NCBI RefSeq assembly: GCF_039534165.1
Contig: NZ_BAAAUX010000019.1
Location: 62,001-126,000, forward strand
Origin: Saccharopolyspora_D taberi
GTDB taxonomy: Bacteria > Actinomycetota > Actinomycetes > Mycobacteriales > Pseudonocardiaceae
Direction: 5' to 3'
Length of the DNA stretch: 64,000 nucleotides
The first letter of the stretch is position 1. The number at the start of each line of letters is the position of its first letter. Shown here in pieces: positions 52,230 to 59,969 of the stretch. The notes under the pieces were generated by a model, which saw only the letters and a list, made by a program, of their open reading frames with translations, did not search any database and was not told the origin of the DNA. Position numbers and translations under genes: made by a program.

Positions 52230-52838
52230 GTGGCTACGACGTTGTGGCAGCTCGCCCACCGCAGACCCCTGTCGCCACCCGCGCCGGGGAACCGCTGCGA
52301 GCTCTGCGCGGACGCCCTGGGCGAACGGCACCACCACATCCTCAACACCGCTGACGGCAGGCTGTTGTGCGCCTGCCCCGCGTGCGGCGTGCTCTTCGAC
52401 CACCAGGCAGCGGGCGGTGGGCACTACCGGCTGATCCGGTCGCGCCCGCACCGGCTCGGGGAGTTCCGGCTCGACGACGCCCTCTGGGCGGAGTTCGGCA
52501 TCCCGGTCGGACTGGCCTTCTTCGTCCGCAGCGGGGAAAGCGACCGGGTCACGGCCTTCTACCCGAATCCCGTCGGCACCATGCGGGCCGCCGTCGATCC
52601 GGCCGGTTGGGAGTCGCTGGTCGGCGCGAACCCGGATCTGTCCGCTATGGACACCGACATCGAGTCCCTGCTGGTGGAAAGACTCCGCGGCGGGACGAAC
52701 GCGTGGTTGCTGCCGGTGGACGAGTGCTACCGGCTGGTCGCGCTGCTGCGCACGCACTGGCGCGGCTTCACAGGTGGTGACCAGGTCTGGCGGCAGCTCG
52801 ACCGGTTCCTGGCGGACCTGGGACGAAGGCGGAGCTGA
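52230..52838 (+). CDS. DUF5947 family hydrogenase accessory protein
   Basis: A 202-residue protein with an N-terminal zinc-ribbon or rubredoxin-like arrangement of two Cys pairs (RCELC ... LLCACPACGVLFD). The rest is alpha/beta and lacks known motifs. DUF5947 is found next to hydrogenase group 1h genes. The GTG start at 52230 lies 5 bases after the NifU-like gene. A possible electron-transfer or maturation role is inferred from the Cys pairs only. Confidence 0.7.
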   Translation: MATTLWQLAHRRPLSPPAPGNRCELCADALGERHHHILNTADGRLLCACPACGVLFDHQAAGGGHYRLIRSRPHRLGEFRLDDALWAEFGIPVGLAFFVRSGESDRVTAFYPNPVGTMRAAVDPAGWESLVGANPDLSAMDTDIESLLVERLRGGTNAWLLPVDECYRLVALLRTHWRGFTGGDQVWRQLDRFLADLGRRRS

Positions 52839-52847
52839 GGAGGAAAC

Positions 52848-53051
52848 GTGATCAGAGTGGGAAAACCGGACACCACCCGCGACGCCCCCGCCCACGTCGC
52901 CGGGGTTCCGCAGGGCAACAGCGTCGGCCACTACCAGCGCCAGCCCGGACATCACGCGGACGGGACGTCGACCGCGCGCAGGTCCACCGGCATCGGCGCG
53001 AAGCACCACGAACCCGTCCTGCCGTCGATGCCGAACCTCTCACCGGCATGA
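52848..53051 (+). CDS. small basic hydrogenase-locus protein (67 aa)
   Basis: A 67-residue protein with a GTG start directly after AGGAGG at 5 bases spacing and a stop that overlaps the next gene by 4 bases (ATGA), which argues that it is translated. Composition is polar with many His, Gly and Arg (GHYQRQPGHHADG). No family is recognised. Confidence 0.55.
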   Translation: MIRVGKPDTTRDAPAHVAGVPQGNSVGHYQRQPGHHADGTSTARRSTGIGAKHHEPVLPSMPNLSPA

Positions 53052-53686
53052 CCGCACCGGACCTGGAGTTCACCGTCACCGGGGCGGAACCGGCCCGGAT
53101 GGCCGCGGTTCCGACGCTGCACTTCGACCTCGATCTCCGCAGGACCGGCGGCGGGCCGGTCCGGTCGGTCGTGCTCACCACGGCGATCCGCATCGCCCCG
53201 GCCCGCCGCCGCTACGGGGCCGCCGAGCAGGACGCCCTGGTGGAGCTGTTCGGCCTGCCGCAGCGGTGGGCGCAGACGATGCGCCCGCTGCCCTGGACGC
53301 GGCTGACGACCACCGTCGGCGCGTTCACCGACCACGTCGTGGTGCCGTTGCCGGTCGTGTGCACCGAAGGCGTCGAGCTCGCGGTGGCGAAGTACCTGCA
53401 CGCGGTGCGGGACGGCTCGGTTCCGCTGGAATTCCTGTTCAGCGGCACGGTCTTCCACCTCGACGCGGCGGAGCGACTGCGCACCGCGCAGATCGACTGG
53501 TCTCGGGAAGCCGCCTTCGACCTGGAGGTCGCCTCGTGGCGCGCGGCGATCGGGGACACGCACTGGGTCCAGATGTCCGACAGCGCTTTCGCGCGCCTGC
53601 ACGACTACCGGCGCTCGCACGCGCTGGGCACGCTGGGCGAGGCGATCGGCTCCCTGCTGACCACCGCCGAACAGGACGTCCCGTGA
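53048..53686 (+). CDS. DUF6084 family hydrogenase accessory protein
   Basis: A 212-residue protein, predicted beta-rich in the N-terminal half (LEFTVTGAEPARMAAVPTLHF, RSVVLTTAIRIAPARRRYG) with WAQTMRPLPWTRLTTTV in the middle. It belongs to a family seen mainly in actinobacterial hydrogenase clusters; biochemical role unknown. Both ends overlap neighbours by 4 bases. Confidence 0.7.
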   Translation: MTAPDLEFTVTGAEPARMAAVPTLHFDLDLRRTGGGPVRSVVLTTAIRIAPARRRYGAAEQDALVELFGLPQRWAQTMRPLPWTRLTTTVGAFTDHVVVPLPVVCTEGVELAVAKYLHAVRDGSVPLEFLFSGTVFHLDAAERLRTAQIDWSREAAFDLEVASWRAAIGDTHWVQMSDSAFARLHDYRRSHALGTLGEAIGSLLTTAEQDVP

Positions 53687-54315
53687 TCCCCGGCGCGGTT
53701 CCGGCGACCGGGACGCGCGTTCGGCTGCGGCCGTCCCGGCGCGCGGACATCGTGGATCTCGCTCTGGCGGGCAAGGTAGCCGAGGTGGACGCCGTCGAGC
53801 ACGGTGCGGACGGCCGCGTCTACGTGGTGGTGTCCCTGCTCGGCGACACCGCGGCGGACCTCGGGCCGATGAGCCAGATCGGTCATCGGTTCTTCTTCGC
53901 ACCGGAGGAGCTGGAACCGCTTTCCGAAGGTGCCGGACGGCGGGTTCTCCTCGCGGCTGTCGGAGATACCTCCGCCCCGCACGAACGCGGCGTGCGCGAA
54001 GTCGTCCGGATCCTGCGCGGGCGGTGTCTGCCGCCAGGTGTCCGCGTCGCGGACTTCGGAATCCGGCGACGCGATCTGCTGCGCACGCTGGCGGACTTCG
54101 ACGTGGGAGTCCTGCTGTGCGGCCACCCGGTGGGAGCGGCCCCTCCGATCGGTCTCGCGCACTGGGCGGCTGAGCTTCCCTCGGAAGCACCCGGGTGCAG
54201 CAGGGTTACCGCGATCGGCTGCGGGAATTCCGCCGAATCGGGTGAGGTGCGGGAGGCGGTCCGGAACATCATGTCGATTGTGGACAGTGCTTTGCGGGAG
54301 GAAACAGATGGATGA
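53683..54315 (+). CDS. two-domain protein with a degenerate maturation-protease fold
   Basis: A 210-residue protein. Residues 1-85 are a separate domain (VDLALAGKVAEVDAVEHG, GHRFFFAPEELEPL). Residues 86-200 align with the HupD protease: RRVLLAAVGD replaces the ILVAGVGN motif, and HERGV replaces DDGFG, while VRVADFGIRRRDLL keeps the second strand. Key signature residues are lost, so it may be a non-catalytic partner. The GTG start overlaps the DUF6084 stop (GTGA). Confidence 0.65.
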   Translation: MIPGAVPATGTRVRLRPSRRADIVDLALAGKVAEVDAVEHGADGRVYVVVSLLGDTAADLGPMSQIGHRFFFAPEELEPLSEGAGRRVLLAAVGDTSAPHERGVREVVRILRGRCLPPGVRVADFGIRRRDLLRTLADFDVGVLLCGHPVGAAPPIGLAHWAAELPSEAPGCSRVTAIGCGNSAESGEVREAVRNIMSIVDSALREETDG

Positions 54316-54439
54316 CGAAATTTGCTTCTCGCGCAACGAGGTTCGCGCCGTGATTGGCGTGCTGGTCGCGGTCGCGGCGGTGGTGCTCGTGCTGCAGCTG
54401 CCGGCGATCGCGCGGTACCTGAAAGCGACTCGAATGTGA
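54308..54439 (+). CDS. tiny single-pass membrane protein (DUF6893-like)
   Basis: A 43-residue protein: a short polar N-terminus and one transmembrane helix (AVIGVLVAVAAVVLVLQL) ending KATRM. GGGAGGAAACAG precedes the ATG and it overlaps the preceding gene by 8 bases. Such small proteins are regular members of group 1h hydrogenase operons and may anchor or dock the enzyme at the membrane. Confidence 0.6.
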   Translation: MDDEICFSRNEVRAVIGVLVAVAAVVLVLQLPAIARYLKATRM

Positions 54440-54527
54440 CTGCGGCGCAGGCAGATCGAGTTGTTGCCGGTCAGCGCCGCCCGTAGCGTGAGTCCGTCGC
54501 ACGATCGCGAGTGAGGATGTGACCTCG

Positions 54528-55145
54528 ATGCCGTGGTCCGAGGAGTCGGCCGTCGCCGCCGTCGACGAGATCTTCGAACGGCGAACCCCGCCGTTGCTGG
54601 ATTTCGTCGACGACGCCGAGCGCGTCGCGCGAGCGTGCCACGCGATGGCCGAGCGGTTCCACGCCGGGGGCAAGCTGATCGTCTTCGGCAACGGCGGTCC
54701 GAGCACCGATGCGCAGCACGTCGCCGTCGAGTTCGTGCACCCGGTGATCGTGGGCAAGCGGGCGCTTCCGGCGATCTCGCTGACCGCGGACGTGGCGACC
54801 GTGACCGGGGTCGCCGCGGGCGAAGGGCTGGACGAGGTGTTCGCCCACCAGATCCGGCAGCTGGCCGACCCGCAGGACATCGCACTGGGCATCTCCACCG
54901 ACGGAAGCTGCGGAAACGTGCTGCGCGGTCTGTCGCAGGCCCAGCGCGCGGGCCTGCTGACCATCGGACTGCTGGGCGGGGACGGCGACCGCATCGCCCG
55001 CTCCGGCATCGATCACGTACTGATCGCCCGCGCCCGGGATCCGCGGGTGGTCAAGGAGGTCCACGTGACCACCTACCACGTCCTCTGGGAGCTGGTCCAC
55101 GTGTTCCTCGAACATCCGGGCGCCCTGCGGGGGCGGAGCGCATGA
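54528..55145 (+). CDS. SIS domain protein, GmhA-like, copy 1
   Basis: A 205-residue sugar-isomerase-fold protein with LIVFGNGGPSTDAQHVAVEF, where typical phosphoheptose isomerases have FGNGGSAADAQH. The usual GNGGS serine is replaced by Pro, so catalytic competence is doubtful. The start at 54528 is preferred to a GTG 9 bases upstream. It overlaps the HypC-like gene by 4 bases. No lipopolysaccharide genes are near, so a heptose role is unlikely. Confidence 0.75.
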   Translation: MPWSEESAVAAVDEIFERRTPPLLDFVDDAERVARACHAMAERFHAGGKLIVFGNGGPSTDAQHVAVEFVHPVIVGKRALPAISLTADVATVTGVAAGEGLDEVFAHQIRQLADPQDIALGISTDGSCGNVLRGLSQAQRAGLLTIGLLGGDGDRIARSGIDHVLIARARDPRVVKEVHVTTYHVLWELVHVFLEHPGALRGRSA

Positions 55146-55363
55146 CGGCGGCCGAACCCGGGCGCGCATGCACCGGGGAGTCCTGCGTGACCTGCTCCGA
55201 CGAAGCCGTGGCCGTCCGGGTGCTCAGCCTGCTGGACGACGGGCTCGCCACCGTGGCCACCGACACCGGTGCGGAAGTGGTCAGCGTCGCGCTGGTCCGC
55301 GCGGTGCCGGGCGACACGGTGCTGGTCCACGCCGGTGAGTCGATCGCGATCGTGGAGGAGTGA
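55142..55363 (+). CDS. HypC/HupF-like chaperone with N-terminal extension
   Basis: A 73-residue HypC-family protein. The conserved N-terminal Cys of HypC aligns with C18 (TCSDEAVAVRVL), behind a 17-residue extension that has two more cysteines (C10, C15). AVPGDTVLVHAGESIAIVEE is the typical OB-fold end. A canonical HypC is encoded 700 bases downstream, so this copy may serve a distinct maturation step. Confidence 0.75.
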   Translation: MTAAEPGRACTGESCVTCSDEAVAVRVLSLLDDGLATVATDTGAEVVSVALVRAVPGDTVLVHAGESIAIVEE

Positions 55364-56058
55364 CCGCTGTGGAGCTTGGTGCGGGATCGGTCGAGTCGCT
55401 GTACCCGTTTCTGTCCGCCGAGACCAACGACGTCGATACCGTGCTCGACGAGGTTCGCCGATCCACCCAGGCCAAGGCGCGCGAGATCATACGCCTGCGG
55501 GACGAGGTCAGGCGGCGCTACCGCGAGGAGATCGTCGAGTGCGCGGCGGCGATGGCCGACCGCCTCGCCTCCGGTGGCCGGTTGCTCGCCTTCGGCAACG
55601 GCGGCAGCTCCACCGACGCGCAGGACCTCGCCAGCCTGTTCATGCACCCGGGGCAAGGCGCCACCGCCCTCCCGGCGATCGGGCTGACCAGCGACGTGGC
55701 GGTGGTCACCGCGTTGTCCAACGACGTGGGTTTCGACGTGGTGTTCGCCCGCCAGATCGCGGCGTTCGGCCGCGGCGGCGATGTCGCGGTGGGACTGTCC
55801 ACCAGCGGGAACTCCGCGAACCTGCTGGGGGCCTTCGAAGAAGCCGCGCGGCGCGGACTCCTCGCGGTCGGCATCGCCGGTGACGAGGGCGGGAAGATGG
55901 CCGAGTCCCGGCACATCGACCACCTCTTCGTGGTCCCGTCGACCTCGGTGCACCGGATCCAGGAAGCCCAGACCACCCTCTACCACGCGCTGTGGGAGAC
56001 GACCCTGCTGGCGTTGGGAACAGGAGGAACGGCCGATGTGCCTCGCGATTCCCGGTGA
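55360..56058 (+). CDS. SIS domain protein, GmhA-like, copy 2
   Basis: A 232-residue SIS protein with an N-terminal coiled helix (DEVRRRYREEIVECAAAMADR) and the intact motif AFGNGGSSTDAQDLASLF, then GLSTSGNSANLLGAFEEAARRG. It is more canonical than copy 1. GTG start overlapping the HypC-like stop (GTGA); the 3' end overlaps hypC by 23 bases. Two SIS genes bracket the HypC-like gene. Confidence 0.78.
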   Translation: MTAVELGAGSVESLYPFLSAETNDVDTVLDEVRRSTQAKAREIIRLRDEVRRRYREEIVECAAAMADRLASGGRLLAFGNGGSSTDAQDLASLFMHPGQGATALPAIGLTSDVAVVTALSNDVGFDVVFARQIAAFGRGGDVAVGLSTSGNSANLLGAFEEAARRGLLAVGIAGDEGGKMAESRHIDHLFVVPSTSVHRIQEAQTTLYHALWETTLLALGTGGTADVPRDSR

Positions 56059-56305
56059 GATCCTCGAAATCCTCCCGGACCGCCCGGAGCTGGCCAAGGT
56101 CGAGGTCAGCGGGGTGCGCCGCAACATCAACATCAGCCTCCTCGACCCGCCGCCGGAACCGGGCACGTGGATCCTGATCCACGTCGGTTTCGCCCTGTCG
56201 GTCGTGGACGAGCACGAGGCCCGGGCGGTGCTCGAATTCCTCGAAGGGCTCGGGCAGAACTACACCGACGAGATCGACGCGCTGCACGACTCGCGCATCG
56301 AGTGA
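56036..56305 (+). CDS. hypC: hydrogenase maturation chaperone HypC
   Basis: An 89-residue HypC with the canonical start MCLAIPGEILEI: Cys2 is the residue that binds the Fe(CN)2CO precursor with HypD. GGAGGAACGGCCG precedes the ATG, which lies inside the preceding SIS gene in another frame. It overlaps a possible early hypD GTG. Confidence 0.92.
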   Translation: MCLAIPGEILEILPDRPELAKVEVSGVRRNINISLLDPPPEPGTWILIHVGFALSVVDEHEARAVLEFLEGLGQNYTDEIDALHDSRIE

Positions 56306-56316
56306 CCGGGGGCGGA

Positions 56317-57444
56317 ATGCGATACGTCGACGAGTACCGGGACGCGGACAAGGCGCGGATGCTGGCGGCCGAGATCGCCGCGCTGTGCGAGCCGGGCCGC
56401 GAGTACAAGTTCATGGAGGTCTGCGGCGGGCACACCCACACCATCTACAAGCACGGCATCGAGGACTACCTGCCGGACAACGTCCGCCTGGTGCACGGTC
56501 CCGGCTGTCCGGTGTGCGTGATCCCGATGGGGCGGGTCGACGACGCCATCCACATCGCCAGGCAACCAGGCGTGCTGATGACCTCGTTCGGCGACATGAT
56601 GCGGGTTCCCGGCAGCAACGGGAACTTCTTCGACTCCAACGCCGAGGACACCAGCATCCGCATGGTGTACTCCCCGCTGGACTCCCTCAAGCTCGCCCGC
56701 CAGAACCCGGACCGGCACGTGGTGTTCATGGCGATCGGGTTCGAGACCACCGCCCCGTCGACGGCGATGACCCTGCTGCGGGCCGAGCAGGAAGGGCTCG
56801 ACAACTTCTCGGTCTTCGGCAACCACGTGACGATCCTCCCCGCGATCAAGGCCATCCTGGACTCACCGGACCTGCGGCTCGACGGGTTCCTCGGGCCGGG
56901 GCACGTGTCGACGGTGATCGGCTGCCGACCCTACGAGTTCATCGCCCGCGACTACGGCAGGCCCGTGGTGGTGTCGGGGTTCGAGCCGCTCGACATCATG
57001 CAGTCGATCTACCTGCTGCTCCGGCAGCTGGCCGACGGCCGCTGCGAGGTGGAGAACCAGTACACGCGCGTAGTTCCCTGGGAGGGCAACACGACCGCCC
57101 TGGAAGCGATCGGCAAGACGATGGAACTGCGCCCGTACTTCGAGTGGCGGGGCCTCGGGTTCATCTCGCACTCCGCGCTGCGGCTCCGCGACGCCTACGG
57201 CCGGTTCGACGCCGAGCGGCGCTTCGACCTGCCCGGCGTGCGGGTCGCCGATCCCAAGTCCTGCCAGTGCGGCGAAGTGCTCAAGGGAGTCCTCAAACCC
57301 TGGGAGTGCAAGGTCTTCGGCACCGCGTGCACTCCCGAGACGCCGATCGGCACCTGCATGGTCTCCCCTGAAGGAGCGTGCGCGGCGTACTACAACTTCG
57401 GCCGGTTCAACCGGGAACAGGTCAGGGAGGCCAGCCGGACATGA
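56317..57444 (+). CDS. hypD: hydrogenase maturation protein HypD
   Basis: A 375-residue HypD, the scaffold on which the Fe(CN)2CO unit is built. Motifs: EVCGGHTHT, GPGCPVCVIP and the C-terminal cysteines of the [4Fe-4S] cluster (KSCQCGEVLKG, ECKVFGTACTPETPIGTCM). The start at 56317 (MRYVDEYRD) fits the family; a GTG at 56302 overlapping hypC is possible. Confidence 0.94.
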   Translation: MRYVDEYRDADKARMLAAEIAALCEPGREYKFMEVCGGHTHTIYKHGIEDYLPDNVRLVHGPGCPVCVIPMGRVDDAIHIARQPGVLMTSFGDMMRVPGSNGNFFDSNAEDTSIRMVYSPLDSLKLARQNPDRHVVFMAIGFETTAPSTAMTLLRAEQEGLDNFSVFGNHVTILPAIKAILDSPDLRLDGFLGPGHVSTVIGCRPYEFIARDYGRPVVVSGFEPLDIMQSIYLLLRQLADGRCEVENQYTRVVPWEGNTTALEAIGKTMELRPYFEWRGLGFISHSALRLRDAYGRFDAERRFDLPGVRVADPKSCQCGEVLKGVLKPWECKVFGTACTPETPIGTCMVSPEGACAAYYNFGRFNREQVREASRT

Positions 57445-58550
57445 GGATCGAACCCGAGTCGCACCGGAACTCACCGGCCGGCTCCGACCGCGAGCAGCAA
57501 GTGCTCGACCGCATCGAGAAGGCACGCCGCCGCAAGCCCAAGGTGAAGGCGGAGCGGATCACCCTCGCGCACGGTTCGGGCGGCAAGGCCACGCAAACCC
57601 TGGTCGAGGCCGTGTTCCTGGAAGCGTTCCGCAACGAGCTGCTGGAACCGCTGGAGGACGGCGCGGAACTGCCGCTCGAAGGGCACCGGCTGGCGTTCAC
57701 CACCGACTCGTACGTGGTGTCCCCGCTGTTCTTCCCCGGTGGCGACATCGGCGACCTCGCGGTCAACGGGACGGTCAACGACCTCGCCGTGACCGGGGCG
57801 ACGCCGCGCTACCTGTCCGCGGGTTTCCTGATCGAGGAGGGATTTCCGCTGGCGGAGCTGACCCGCATCGTGGAGTCGATGGCCAACGCCGCCCGCGCGG
57901 CGGGGGTCCAGATCGCCACCGGGGACACCAAGGTCGTCGAGAAAGGCAAGGCCGACGGCTGCTACATCAACACCACGGGCATCGGCGTGGTCCGAAGCCA
58001 CGGGCTCGGCGTGGCCGGGGTACGGCCAGGTGACGCGGTGCTCGTCTCGGGCCCGATCGGTGACCACGGCATCACCGTGATGCTCGCCCGCGGAGAACTC
58101 GACATCGACGCCGACGTGGTTTCCGACACCGCACCGGTGCACGAACTGGTCGCGGATCTCCTCGCGGCGGTGCCCGAGGTCAGAGCGCTGCGCGACGCCA
58201 CGCGCGGGGGCGTTGCGACGATCCTCAACGAGATCGCCCGAGCCGCGAAGGTGGCGGTCTTCGTGGACGAGGAATCGGTTCCCGTGCGCACCGAAGTCCG
58301 GGGCGCCTCGGAGCTGCTGGGGATCGATCCGCTTTACGTGGCTTGCGAAGGGCGGATCGTCGTGGTCGTCCCGGGTGAGCGGGCGGAGGCCGCGTTGGCG
58401 GCGATGCGGGCGCACCCGCAGGGGGAACAGGCAGCGCTCATCGGACGCGTCGGCGACGACCCGCCGGGGCTGGTGCTGTTGAACACCGCCTTCGGCGGCA
58501 CCAGGATCGTCGACCTCCTCGTGGGCGATCCGCTGCCGCGGATCTGCTAG
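57441..58550 (+). CDS. hypE: hydrogenase maturation protein HypE
   Basis: A 369-residue AIRS-fold enzyme with an N-terminal extension of about 40 residues rich in Arg and Lys before the conserved LAHGSGGKATQTLVEA. The C-terminus is PRIC, whose Cys carries the thiocarbamate converted to thiocyanate. ATGA overlap with hypD. Confidence 0.94.
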   Translation: MRIEPESHRNSPAGSDREQQVLDRIEKARRRKPKVKAERITLAHGSGGKATQTLVEAVFLEAFRNELLEPLEDGAELPLEGHRLAFTTDSYVVSPLFFPGGDIGDLAVNGTVNDLAVTGATPRYLSAGFLIEEGFPLAELTRIVESMANAARAAGVQIATGDTKVVEKGKADGCYINTTGIGVVRSHGLGVAGVRPGDAVLVSGPIGDHGITVMLARGELDIDADVVSDTAPVHELVADLLAAVPEVRALRDATRGGVATILNEIARAAKVAVFVDEESVPVRTEVRGASELLGIDPLYVACEGRIVVVVPGERAEAALAAMRAHPQGEQAALIGRVGDDPPGLVLLNTAFGGTRIVDLLVGDPLPRIC

Positions 58551-58552
58551 CC

Positions 58553-58882
58553 GTGCACGAGCTCGGGATCACCCAGAGCATCGTCGACGCCGTGCTCGAC
58601 GCGGTCGACGATCCGGTCATCCGGTGCGTCCACCTGGAGATCGGGCGGCTCTCCGGCGTGGTCCCCGACGCGGTGCGCTTCTGCTTCGACCTGGTGGCCG
58701 ACGGCACCCGGCTGTCCGGAGCCCGCCTGGACATCGCCGAACCGGCCGGTCGCGGCGAATGCCGTTCGTGCGGAGCGCGGATCGACATGGACGAGCTGAT
58801 CGCGCGCTGCCGGTGCGGCAGCGTCGACATCGCGATCTCGGAAGGCGGACAACTGCGGGTCAAAGCCGTGGAGGTGGGATAG
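58553..58882 (+). CDS. hypA: hydrogenase nickel insertion protein HypA
   Basis: A 109-residue HypA with the nickel-binding N-terminus MHELGIT (GTG start) and a zinc site ECRSCGAR ... ARCRCGS. The second pair is CxC instead of the usual CxxC, a small departure in the zinc loop. Two bases separate it from hypE and hypB follows immediately. Confidence 0.92.
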   Translation: MHELGITQSIVDAVLDAVDDPVIRCVHLEIGRLSGVVPDAVRFCFDLVADGTRLSGARLDIAEPAGRGECRSCGARIDMDELIARCRCGSVDIAISEGGQLRVKAVEVG

Positions 58883-59563
58883 ATGTGCGGTACGTGCGGG
58901 TGCGACGAGCAGGGGTCGCGGACGCTTGTCCTCGAACAGGAGGTGCTGGCCAAAAACGACGGGCTGGCCGCCGAGAACCGGGAGTGGGCGCGGGCCAGGG
59001 GCATCGGCCTGGTCAACCTGATGAGCTCGCCGGGATCGGGGAAGACGACCCTGCTGGCGCGCACGGCGCGGGAGTTCGCGGGCGCTCCGCTCGCCGCTGT
59101 CGAGGGCGACCAGGAGACCGGTCTCGACGCGGCCCGGTTGCGGGACAGCGGATGTCCGGTCGTGCAGATCAACACGGGCACGGGGTGTCATCTGGACGCG
59201 GGGATGGTGGCACGCGCGCTCGGCGAGCTCCGGCCGGAGGAGCGCTCGGTGGTCTTCGTCGAGAACGTCGGGAACCTGGTCTGCCCCGCGCTGTTCGACC
59301 TCGGCGAGCACGCCCGCGTGGTCCTCGCCTCGGTGACCGAGGGCGAGGACAAACCGCTGAAGTACCCGCACATGTTCCGGTCGGCGGATCTGGTGCTGCT
59401 GAACAAGACCGACCTGCTCCCGCACGTCGAGTTCGACCCGGCGCGGTTCACCGACGCCGCGCTGACGGCCAATCCCGGCACGTGCGTTCTGCCCGTTTCG
59501 GTCCGGACCGGGGAAGGACTCGGTGACTGGTACGACTGGCTTGGCAAGCAGCTGCCCGCCTAG
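58883..59563 (+). CDS. hypB: hydrogenase nickel insertion GTPase HypB
   Basis: A 226-residue GTPase. The N-terminus MCGTCGC is the CxxCxC nickel site; there is no His-rich stretch, so storage of nickel is not expected. The P-loop is SSPGSGKTT (about 48-56), then VEGDQETGLDA, the metal-binding NTGTGCHLDA and NKTDLL (G4). The stop codon TAG is part of the CTAG target duplication of the adjacent decayed insertion element. Confidence 0.94.
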   Translation: MCGTCGCDEQGSRTLVLEQEVLAKNDGLAAENREWARARGIGLVNLMSSPGSGKTTLLARTAREFAGAPLAAVEGDQETGLDAARLRDSGCPVVQINTGTGCHLDAGMVARALGELRPEERSVVFVENVGNLVCPALFDLGEHARVVLASVTEGEDKPLKYPHMFRSADLVLLNKTDLLPHVEFDPARFTDAALTANPGTCVLPVSVRTGEGLGDWYDWLGKQLPA

Positions 59564-59799
59564 TGCGTGTCTGGTTGTTCGGTGGTGAGTCGGATGTTGA
59601 TGCATCGTTCGACCATGTTGCGCCCGCGATACGCATCTCGGTCGAACGCCGGTGGCCTGCCGTCCCGGTGGGCTTTGGTCAGCCGGTTGCGGACACGGTC
59701 GGCGGCTTGCGGGATCGTGGTGGTGATCCGCGGCGCGTCACCTGATTGCCCCGCAGTGAGCACGACCGAGAGCGGTCTGCCCCGTTCGTCGCAGGCCAA
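59560..59799 (-). pseudogene. transposase fragment, IS5 family
   Basis: A 79-residue remnant starting at ACDERGRPLSVVLTAGQSG, a conserved segment of DDE transposases of this group, and continuing into DRDAYRGRNMVERCINI near the C-terminus. The N-terminal third and the central catalytic region are missing or out of frame. Confidence 0.75.
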
Positions 59800-59969
59800 A
59801 TGGGATCTTGGTGCTCAGCCCTCCTCTGGAGCGGCCCAACCGTTGCCGGGCGGCTGACTCGGTGGCCGAAGCCCCCCTTTCTCGGGCACCGGCGGCGTGC
59901 CGGTGCGCCACGCCCGATCAGTCAAACTCACCACGACACACCACAAGATCAATCGCCAGACACGCCCTA
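59561..59969 (-). mobile_element. decayed IS5-family element between hypB and hypF
   Basis: About 400 bases bounded by terminal inverted repeats TAGTGCGTGTCTGG (left) and TAGGGCGTGTCTGG (right, read inward), flanked by CTAG on both sides (59560-59563 and 59967-59970), the 4-base target duplication of IS5-type elements. Inside, the minus strand encodes transposase pieces (LACDERGRPLSVVLTAGQSGDAP as ACDERGRPLSVVLTAGQ at 59750-59799, and SLTDRAWRTGTPPVPEKG further upstream) interrupted by frameshifts and a large internal deletion. It cannot move by itself. Confidence 0.85.

Noticed and set aside
54528..56058. Phosphoheptose isomerases for heptose or LPS synthesis
   Set aside because: No heptose kinase or transferase genes are near, the genes are locked into the hydrogenase operon, and one copy has lost the GNGGS serine.
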